Positions 1-5,231 of a stretch of 64,000 bases of DNA are shown piece after piece. Source of the stretch: Kordia zhangzhouensis (GTDB lineage: Bacteria; Bacteroidota; Bacteroidia; Flavobacteriales; Flavobacteriaceae); the NCBI RefSeq assembly GCF_001005305.1, contig NZ_LBMH01000004.1:372001-436000 (forward strand), in the 5' to 3' direction. How positions within the stretch are numbered: the stretch's first letter is position 1; each line of letters begins with the position of its first letter. The notes under the pieces are model-generated. The model did no database searches. It was not told the origin of the DNA and worked only from the letters and a program-made list of their open reading frames with translations. A program made the translations under genes and the position numbers.

Positions 1-2
1 AT

Positions 3-623
3 GATGAACTGGTTCAGATTATTGAACAGCGGTCTATTTTTAAATATGCTAATGAACAAGGCTTAACAAACATTTTCGCTAATTCATATACCGATGGATT
101 TTTCCATTCAAACAATACCTCAAGATATAGTGTTACGACGCGGAGTGTACTAGCTGCCAATAATCGATTCAACACTATGGATGACTTAATGAAAGGAAAA
201 GCCGTTCATTGGGATATCACAAACAGTACATTACAAGAGCTTCCAAACAATCGCGTACCAGAAGTAAGCCCTTATCAAGCAGGAATCAATTTAAAAAACC
301 TTACAGACGACTATGACTTGGTTGTATTTGAATGTTTTTTGCCTGACTTGATTGGTCATCGAAAGGATATGGAAAAAGCACGCTGGTTTTTTGAACTATT
401 CGATGAATTTTTGCGAGGAATATTGTATAACAAACAAGATAATATTCATATATTGATAAGCAGCGATCATGGAAATATAGAAGACCTGTCTTTTGGAGGT
501 CATAGTATGAATGAAGTCCCATTGTTAGTCATTGGTAAACAAGCACTTCAATTTCAAAATGTATCAAGAATAGACGAGATATTTGACGCTATATTTTCAA
601 AACTATTTCATGTTAAAAATTAA
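3..623 (+). CDS. Alkaline-phosphatase-fold metalloenzyme, C-terminal part (cut by window start)
   Basis: The reading frame is open from base 3 with no start in view, so the N-terminus lies outside the window; the ATG at 177 is internal. The visible 206 residues include SSDHGNIEDLSFGGHS followed by NEVPLLVIG. That is the metal-binding DHGN/E region and the later His of the alkaline phosphatase / cofactor-independent phosphoglycerate mutase / phosphopentomutase superfamily. The family hydrolyses or transfers phosphate or sulfate esters at a two-metal site; the actual substrate cannot be read from this fragment. It ends 19 bases before the phosphopantetheinyl transferase gene, so the two are probably cotranscribed. 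Fold assignment is fairly sure; function is open. Confidence 0.7.
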   Translation, partial: DELVQIIEQRSIFKYANEQGLTNIFANSYTDGFFHSNNTSRYSVTTRSVLAANNRFNTMDDLMKGKAVHWDITNSTLQELPNNRVPEVSPYQAGINLKNLTDDYDLVVFECFLPDLIGHRKDMEKARWFFELFDEFLRGILYNKQDNIHILISSDHGNIEDLSFGGHSMNEVPLLVIGKQALQFQNVSRIDEIFDAIFSKLFHVKN

Positions 624-642
624 TTTCTAAGTCATAATAAGT

Positions 643-1284
643 TTGGTTGATATCTTTTTCACATCTTTCAAAGAACCTTTAGATGACACTGTGTATTCGG
701 AGTTTTTGTCATTACTTCCAGAAGATTTACGGAAGCGCAACGCTCGATTCATGCGATGGCAAGATAGGCATGCTAATCTCTTTGGAAAACTACTTTTGAT
801 AGAAGCTTTAAAACATCATAATATCAATACCAATATATGGAATTTAATTACATATGGAAAACATAAGCGACCGTATTTGACACTTCCTACGTATGATTTT
901 AATATTTCGCATTCGGGAGATTATGTAATTTGTGCAATAAGTAAAAACATCCAATTAGGTGTTGATATAGAAGAAAACCGAGCAAGAAGGTTCAATCATT
1001 TCGATAATGTAATGACAAAAAAACAGTGGAAAGATATTCAAAGCTCTAACAATCCTATAAGAACATTTTATAAATACTGGACTATCAAAGAAAGTGTAAT
1101 CAAAGCAGATGGAAGAGGGTTTTACATTCCGTTAGATCAACTTGAAATAAGAGACAATACGGTTCAATTTGAAGACAGACTCTGGTTTTTAAACAATCTA
1201 GATTTTGCCGAAGGATACAGTGCAGCTATTGCTACGAGTAAATTGACGACATTCAAAACACATGAGCTAAATTTTTACGAATAA
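643..1284 (+). CDS. 4'-phosphopantetheinyl transferase, Sfp/AcpT type
   Basis: A 213-residue protein with the two hallmark motifs of the Sfp-type family: GVDIEEN (Mg-binding Asp108 and Glu110) and WTIKESVIKADGRG (Glu150, Lys154). The enzyme moves the 4'-phosphopantetheine arm of coenzyme A onto the conserved Ser of carrier domains, converting apo-PCP and apo-ACP to the holo form. The window holds 15 such carrier domains downstream, so this enzyme is the natural activator of the synthetase, though it may also serve fatty acid synthesis. The start is TTG at 643: an in-frame stop lies at 628-630 and no ATG lies between, and the protein begins at the point expected for the family. It is closely linked to the upstream metalloenzyme gene and followed by a strong terminator, so it is not part of the NRPS operon itself. 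Confidence 0.9.
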   Translation: MVDIFFTSFKEPLDDTVYSEFLSLLPEDLRKRNARFMRWQDRHANLFGKLLLIEALKHHNINTNIWNLITYGKHKRPYLTLPTYDFNISHSGDYVICAISKNIQLGVDIEENRARRFNHFDNVMTKKQWKDIQSSNNPIRTFYKYWTIKESVIKADGRGFYIPLDQLEIRDNTVQFEDRLWFLNNLDFAEGYSAAIATSKLTTFKTHELNFYE

Positions 1285-1306
1285 AAACCTATGTAAAATG
1301 TATATA

Positions 1307-1333
1307 AAAGCGTACCAGAGGTACGCTTTTTTT
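1307..1333 (+). terminator. Rho-independent terminator after the phosphopantetheinyl transferase gene
   Basis: A perfect 10-bp stem (AAAGCGTACC at 1307-1316, GGTACGCTTT at 1320-1329) with loop AGA is followed directly by more T residues to 1333. It lies 22 bases after the stop codon of the phosphopantetheinyl transferase gene. Confidence 0.9.
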
Positions 1334-1577
1334 AGTTGAAAACAATTGAAAACAAAGAAGGTTGACATAAGCTATATATGAAAATTCAAATTCTAGGAAA
1401 AATATAGAATGCCTAAAACTTTGTAACAGAAACACTTGTGATTTTATAGATAAATTAATAATGACTTTATTTTAAGTTGGCCTATAAAAACTTTATTTTT
1501 GAGAGGCATGGAATACTATCTTCTGACGAAAGAATTACATGTTAAATTCAAAGGGAAATTTAGTGAAAAAGTAAAAC
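1334..1577. other. Intergenic stretch with no gene seen
   Basis: About 240 AT-rich bases between the terminator and the first operator copy. I see no convincing open frame. A TATTTTTG string at 1494-1501 matches the Bacteroidetes -7 consensus TAnnTTTG, but the nearest upstream TTG (1477-1479) is spaced too closely for a good -33 element, so it is only a weak promoter candidate. Confidence 0.4.
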
Positions 1578-1623
1578 CTACCCTTTTGTGTAGCGAATCA
1601 TTCTGTACACAATATTAATTTTG
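1578..1623 (+). promoter_or_regulatory. Operator copy 1 and -7 element: promoter of the ThiF-like gene
   Basis: Palindrome CTACCCTTTTGTGTAG at 1578-1593 (one mismatch between the 6-base arms, TTTT spacer), followed by CGA. Exactly 22 nt later comes TAATTTTG at 1616-1623, a full match to the Bacteroidetes -7 consensus TAnnTTTG. The position expected for a -33 TTG holds CGAA instead, which suggests an activator-dependent promoter. The palindrome centre lies about 42 bases upstream of the likely transcription start (near 1627). The same arrangement recurs before the acyltransferase gene and the NRPS operon. The bound protein is inferred to be the LuxR-type regulator encoded at 2395-3153. Confidence 0.75.
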
Positions 1624-1639
1624 AATAAAAATCATCAAA

Positions 1640-2398
1640 ATGGAAGATAGATACTCCAGAAATAGAATCTACGTAACGCAAGAAGAACAAAAAATCATCA
1701 AAGAATATCCTATAATTTTAGGAGGTTCTGGTATTGGAAGTGCCATTGCTGAATGCGCTTTGCGATTAGGTTTTGAAAATATCACAATCATTGATGGAGA
1801 TCAAGTGGAAAAGTCAAACTTGAATCGCCAAAATTATACTGAAAATGATATTGGTGTAGACAAAACAGAGGCTATTAAGAAAAGATTATTGGCGATAAAT
1901 GCAAATGCTAATATAAAGGTACACAGTACGTTTTTAACAGTCGAGAACGCAGAAAGCTACATTAAAGGTCACAAAATTGCAATCAACGCTTTAGATTTTA
2001 CAACGGAAGTTCCTTTAATTTTTGATAAACTATGTCAAGAAAATAATATTCCTGTATTACATCCTTATAATCTAGGTTGGGGCGGATTAGTAACTGTCAT
2101 CACACCAAAAGGGTTGTTGTTGGACAGTATCAAGAAGACCGATGGAGGCGAAGATTTTAATGAGGTGAATATGGTAGAATACGCCTCAAATTATTTAAAG
2201 TTTTGGGGAACTCCTCACTTGTGGATTGATGAAATTATTCAAAAATACAAAGAAGAAAAAGAACAACTCCCACCACCACAATTATCAATTGCTTCGTGGA
2301 CTGTTGCCGCAATGTGTACGCACATAGCGTTTAATATAGCCACCGAAAAAGAGTATAAAAAATTCCCTGAATTCTATTTATCTACAATTCTAAACTAA
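1640..2398 (+). CDS. ThiF/MoeB-family E1-like adenylyltransferase
   Basis: A 252-residue protein with the Rossmann ATP-binding loop GGSGIG (residues 28-33), then IDGDQVEKSNLNRQ and the NDIGVDKTEA segment, all typical of the E1/ThiF/MoeB superfamily, which adenylates the C-terminal carboxylate of a small protein or of a peptide or other acid. It has only three scattered Cys residues and lacks the paired CxxC zinc motifs of classical ThiF and MoeB. The C-terminal half (HPYNLGWGG onward) is not one I can place. It has its own operator-type promoter, shared in design with the acyltransferase and NRPS promoters, so it is probably part of that regulon. Its stop codon overlaps the convergent regulator gene by 4 bases. 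The substrate is unknown; modification of a signal molecule or of the peptide product are both possible. Confidence 0.75.
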   Translation: MEDRYSRNRIYVTQEEQKIIKEYPIILGGSGIGSAIAECALRLGFENITIIDGDQVEKSNLNRQNYTENDIGVDKTEAIKKRLLAINANANIKVHSTFLTVENAESYIKGHKIAINALDFTTEVPLIFDKLCQENNIPVLHPYNLGWGGLVTVITPKGLLLDSIKKTDGGEDFNEVNMVEYASNYLKFWGTPHLWIDEIIQKYKEEKEQLPPPQLSIASWTVAAMCTHIAFNIATEKEYKKFPEFYLSTILN

Positions 2399-3153
2399 AT
2401 TAATTTATTATTCGTAGCATACGCAATCGCTTCCGAAATATTAACAACATCCAGCTTTTCGAAAAGTTTTCGTCGGTGAAACTTTACAGTATCGGGTGAT
2501 ACAAAAATGGATTCGGCGATTTCATTAATGGTATAACCTCTCGTAGAGAAGAGAAGAATTTCCTTTTCTCGATTGGTTAAGGTAATTTGCTCTGTTGTTT
2601 TCCAAAAATCACCTTCCAAATCGTATTTAAATATTTTATTATCTCCTTTTTTATAAATAGCGATATTTCCAGAATTTTGCTCAGCAGAAAGCGAAATAAT
2701 ACATAATGCTTTCCATATTTTTCCCTCATTAGTTAAAAACATAGGCGTCAATTTCTGATTAATCAAGATAGTTTTTCCTTCCTGGTTTTTTAAATGATAA
2801 TCATAAGAAATTGTGTAGTTTTTTCGTTCTTCAATAGGAATTCGCTCGTAAAACTCAAAGCCCGCTTCATTAATTTTTAACAACAAATTCAAGTCAGCTT
2901 CAATTACATATTTAAAGTAAAAAGCATACCCCATTTCTTGTACTTCTTCAGCGGTGTGACCACATAAAAATAATGGATTGTCAGATACGTATTCAAAACC
3001 TTTTTGTTGGTAGTCAATGATGTAGATGCTCTTATAAGTAGTTCTGGCAAAAGCTCTAATCGGTTCTAAATAGTTAGCAGTTTTCTGCTGATCGTTACTA
3101 GAAATATTGTTTACAGTATTTCTAAACGAAAAAAAGTCATTAACATCGCTCAT
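2395..3153 (-). CDS. PAS-domain LuxR-family transcriptional regulator
   Basis: A 252-residue protein. Residues about 35-150 look like a PAS sensor fold (GFEYVSDNPLFLCGHT near its start), not an acyl-homoserine-lactone domain. Residues about 190-252 form a LuxR/GerE helix-turn-helix: LTNREKEILLFSTRGYTINE, then IAESIFVSPDTVKFHRRKLF, with the expected LT-REKE, I-V-VKFH and K-L pattern. It should be a cytoplasmic DNA-binding activator that senses a small ligand through its PAS domain. There is no receiver domain, so it is not a response regulator. It is convergent with the ThiF-like gene and divergent from the acyltransferase gene. Four copies of a 16-bp palindrome near three promoters around it make it the obvious candidate to bind them; this is inference. 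The ATG at 3151-3153 fits the family. Confidence 0.9.
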   Translation of the reverse strand: MSDVNDFFSFRNTVNNISSNDQQKTANYLEPIRAFARTTYKSIYIIDYQQKGFEYVSDNPLFLCGHTAEEVQEMGYAFYFKYVIEADLNLLLKINEAGFEFYERIPIEERKNYTISYDYHLKNQEGKTILINQKLTPMFLTNEGKIWKALCIISLSAEQNSGNIAIYKKGDNKIFKYDLEGDFWKTTEQITLTNREKEILLFSTRGYTINEIAESIFVSPDTVKFHRRKLFEKLDVVNISEAIAYATNNKLI

Positions 3154-3187
3154 AGTAAAGTTTTTTACACAACTTTAAACATGCACA

Positions 3188-3212
3188 CTATTTTACAGTA
3201 ACCATAAAATAG
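3188..3212. promoter_or_regulatory. Inverted repeat upstream of the PAS-LuxR gene
   Basis: CTATTTTA (3188-3195) and TAAAATAG (3205-3212) form a perfect 8-bp inverted repeat around a 9-base spacer, 35 bases upstream of the regulator's start codon. A second perfect 14-base palindrome, AATCTATATAGATT, lies at 3227-3240. Both sit where the regulator's own promoter should be. They do not match the CTACnC palindrome, so if they bind a protein it is probably another one. AT-rich palindromes arise easily by chance here. Confidence 0.4.
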
Positions 3213-3240
3213 AATAATTCCAATTCAATCTATATAGATT

Positions 3241-3708
3241 AAACTGAATGCATTATTAAAGCATCATTTCCCTTGTGTCCCTTTTTTGGGTGTTTCCTAA
3301 TTATTTGTTTCGCTTTTTTAGGTTAAGTCTCTTCTAGTTTTTAGTTATTAAAAAATAAAATACAAGGAGTTAATGAACTCCAGCAATACTATTTAAGTAT
3401 CATCTATTCTTTTTTTCATGGTACAATAGATGTTAATACTCTACAAAAATGATAGATCAAATAGTCTTCACGTTATAAACATTTAATCAACTTCTTCAAA
3501 ATTCCAAAAAATAAGGTGAGAAATCGGAGGCATTCATCTCACTTAGAACTTCTCTAAAGAATCTCATTTTCACAAATATATACATTGATGTTTAGATAAA
3601 CAATTAAACATTTTATAAAAGAGCTAAAATTATCATAAATAGCTTATTAACAGATTTTTAACGTTTAAAAATCCTTGCTAAAAACTGCATCTTTTTGACC
3701 TTTTATTT
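3241..3708. other. Long intergenic stretch with no gene seen
   Basis: This is the main part of a 690-base gap between the divergent regulator and acyltransferase genes. No open frame of useful length and no tRNA- or rRNA-like segment is visible. It ends in a terminator on the + strand that has no + strand gene upstream of it, so a short non-coding transcript is possible. A TAnnTTTG box is not clearly present on the + strand in this stretch. Confidence 0.4.
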
Positions 3709-3732
3709 AAGCCCTTTTTAGGGCTTTTTTTT
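3709..3732 (+). terminator. Rho-independent terminator upstream of the acyltransferase promoter
   Basis: AAGCCC (3709-3714) and GGGCTT (3721-3726) pair around loop TTTTTA, followed by six more T (3727-3732). The T tract is on the + strand only, so it acts on rightward transcription. The nearest upstream gene reads leftward, so it either ends an unannotated rightward transcript or shields the following promoter from read-through. Confidence 0.75.
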
Positions 3733-3746
3733 GACAGGAGAACTAC

Positions 3747-3762
3747 CTACACTTTTGTGTAG
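3747..3762 (+). promoter_or_regulatory. Operator copy 2 (perfect palindrome), distal site of the acyltransferase promoter
   Basis: CTACACTTTTGTGTAG is a perfect inverted repeat with 6-base arms and a TTTT spacer. It sits 38 bp (centre to centre) upstream of copy 3 and has no -7 element at the 22-nt spacing seen for the other copies, so it looks like an auxiliary upstream site. With its flank it reads ACCTACACTTTTGTGTAG, one base different from the 18 bases at copy 1. Confidence 0.75.
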
Positions 3763-3784
3763 TTTTCACTATATCAGCACATTA

Positions 3785-3830
3785 CTACACTTTAGTGTAA
3801 CGAGATAGGGCGTCTTGCCAGATAGTTTTG
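3785..3830 (+). promoter_or_regulatory. Operator copy 3 and -7 element: promoter of the acyltransferase gene
   Basis: CTACACTTTAGTGTAA at 3785-3800 (5 of 6 arm positions paired), then CGA, then after exactly 22 nt TAGTTTTG at 3823-3830, a full TAnnTTTG match. The end of the palindrome is 47 nt from the ATG at 3848; the matching distance at the ThiF-like gene is 46 nt. The predicted start of transcription, near 3834, excludes the TTG at 3815 as the translation start. Confidence 0.75.
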
Positions 3831-3847
3831 AATCAAACTTTTTAACC

Positions 3848-4534
3848 ATGAAACTTGAAAGAAACTATCTCGAAAACTTACAAAAAGGTCAATTATTAGA
3901 CCTTGCAAAATTTATCGTAACAGAAAACTTTAAACATCATTCCGACAATGTTTTGCCACAGGATTATACGAATGATGTAAATTCAATTCGCGATGAAGAA
4001 ATTAAATACGCAGAAAACTCTCAAATTTTTGTTGTAAAAAATGAAGACAATGACATCACGGGAGCAATTAGAGTATTAAAGTGGAACTATTCTGATATAT
4101 TGCCAATTCAGAAAATGTTCGGAATCAACCCATTACTTGCAATTACAGACTATGATGTAAACGAAATTTTCCATATTGGACGATTTGCTATTCAAAAAGG
4201 ATCAAAAGATGTAAACCTTTTTAAAAAATTAATGGTGTGTGCTATTGCTCCAGTTTGTGCCAATAAAGGAAACATTGCATTTGCAGAAATTGATAGCAAA
4301 TTATTACGTGTTCTTAGACTTTTAGGAATCAAAGCTTCTGTTATAGGAGAGTCAATTGAATATTTAGGTTCTGAGACAATTCCTGTAGCTTTTACATACG
4401 AAGGATTGATCGATTTCTTCAATAAGAACAAATCATTAGTAGCTCCAGAAAAACTGACCAACAACTTAGTGTCTACAAACCTACCTGAAAGTGTAGTTTC
4501 AGAAGAAGTAACATACAACTACTCTTTAGTGTAG
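3848..4534 (+). CDS. LuxI/FeeM-like N-acyltransferase (putative autoinducer or N-acyl-amino-acid synthase)
   Basis: A 228-residue protein with the linear pattern of the GNAT-related LuxI/FeeM group: ITGAIRVLKW (beta strand with the G-x-I-R turn), then EIFHIGRFAI (compare the E-x-S-R-F region of LuxI), then LLRVLRLLGIKASVIGES followed by IEYLGSETIPV, matching the C-terminal G-x-G-x-x-x-Y-x-G region. Enzymes of this group move an acyl chain from acyl-ACP or acyl-CoA to an amine and release a diffusible N-acyl product. The open frame also has a TTG at 3815, but the -7 element at 3823 and the spacing both favour ATG 3848. Two operator copies precede it and a fourth overlaps its last codons. Family membership is by motif order only. 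It could instead be a GNAT acyltransferase that modifies the peptide. Confidence 0.6.
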   Translation: MKLERNYLENLQKGQLLDLAKFIVTENFKHHSDNVLPQDYTNDVNSIRDEEIKYAENSQIFVVKNEDNDITGAIRVLKWNYSDILPIQKMFGINPLLAITDYDVNEIFHIGRFAIQKGSKDVNLFKKLMVCAIAPVCANKGNIAFAEIDSKLLRVLRLLGIKASVIGESIEYLGSETIPVAFTYEGLIDFFNKNKSLVAPEKLTNNLVSTNLPESVVSEEVTYNYSLV

Positions 4535-4564
4535 CGACCACAAGCGCGTTAGCTTGTACATTTA
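4519..4564 (+). promoter_or_regulatory. Operator copy 4 and -7 element: probable promoter of the antiterminator/NRPS operon
   Basis: CTACTCTTTAGTGTAG at 4519-4534 (one arm mismatch) overlaps the last codons and stop of the acyltransferase gene and is followed by CGA. After exactly 22 nt comes TACATTTA at 4557-4564, matching TAnnTTTG at all but the last base. This is the same geometry as at the ThiF-like and acyltransferase promoters. Within the spacer, ACAAGC (4540-4545) and GCTTGT (4552-4557) form an inverted repeat that could act on transcripts reading through from upstream. Confidence 0.7.
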
Positions 4565-4570
4565 TATTAT

Positions 4571-4696
4571 CAATTAAAAAGCATACCCGAAGACCTTCAA
4601 AAGTCAATTTTGACGAAGGAATTCAAAATTATTTAATACTAACGAAAAAGCTTCATGGGACTGAGGGAAGCGAAGCTGTATCAAAAAACTAACACT
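4571..4696 (+). promoter_or_regulatory. Leader RNA of the NRPS operon with two hairpins
   Basis: If transcription starts near 4571, the leader to the antiterminator ATG is about 125 nt. It holds two possible stem-loops: CCTTC (4594-4598) with GAAGG (4615-4619) enclosing an inner GTCA/TGAC stem, and AGCTTC (4649-4654) with GAAGCT (4672-4677). Paralogues of NusG such as LoaP are known to act through RNA structure in the leader of their own operon, so these are candidate recruitment elements. Stability was not computed. Confidence 0.45.
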
Positions 4697-5218
4697 ATGA
4701 AAACTACTTCTAAATGGCATGTACTTTACGTAAACTACCGCTGGGAAAAGAAAGTTCACGAACGTATTCAAGAAGCAGGTGTAGAATCTTTTTTGCCACT
4801 TGCTAAAACTGTGAGAGTTTGGAGCGATCGCAAGAAAGTTCTTTTAGAGCCTTTGTTTAAATCGTATGTATTTGTAAACGTTAAATCGCCTATGGATTTC
4901 CATAAAGCATTATCTGTTGACGGAGCTTGCGCGTATGTGCAATTTGGAAGAGAATATGCTATAGTGAGAGATCACGAAATTGAACAGATTAAGCTCTTAG
5001 TGGGAGATGATGAAATATTAGATTTAACTGCCTGTACAGAATTGCCAGCTGTCGGCGAAGAGAGACGAATTATTTGCGGCGCTTTAGAAGGATTAAAATG
5101 TGAAGTGCTAAAAGCAAAAAATGCCAATAAAATTTTAGTTAGAATAGATTCCCTTCAACAAAACTTAGTTGCCACTATACCATCTTATTATTTAGATAAA
5201 AAAGCATTAACAGCATAA
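4697..5218 (+). CDS. NusG-like operon-specific transcription antiterminator (UpxY/LoaP type)
   Basis: A 173-residue protein starting KTTSKWHVLYVNYRWEKKV after the Met, the NGN-domain opening of NusG paralogues, followed by ESFLPLAKTVRVWSDRKK and PLFKSYVFV, and by a short KOW-like tail (CGALEGLKCEVLKAKN). Proteins of this kind bind RNA polymerase at one operon and let it read through pauses and terminators over tens of kilobases; UpxY members serve Bacteroides capsule operons and LoaP a Bacillus polyketide operon. Here it is the first gene before a synthetase operon of at least 59 kb, 13 bases ahead of the first NRPS gene. The frame opens at ATG 4655, but ATG 4697 places the conserved WHVLYV segment at the N-terminus as in the family, so I use 4697. 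Confidence 0.9.
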   Translation: MKTTSKWHVLYVNYRWEKKVHERIQEAGVESFLPLAKTVRVWSDRKKVLLEPLFKSYVFVNVKSPMDFHKALSVDGACAYVQFGREYAIVRDHEIEQIKLLVGDDEILDLTACTELPAVGEERRIICGALEGLKCEVLKAKNANKILVRIDSLQQNLVATIPSYYLDKKALTA

Positions 5219-5231
5219 CAGTGTACAAACC

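Noticed and set aside
3815-3847. TTG start for the acyltransferase
   Set aside because: The -7 box at 3823-3830 places the transcript start downstream of it, and ATG 3848 sits at the same distance from the operator as the ThiF-like start.
4655-4696. ATG 4655 as antiterminator start
   Set aside because: It adds 14 residues not seen in NusG-like proteins and lies inside a possible leader hairpin; ATG 4697 fits the family.
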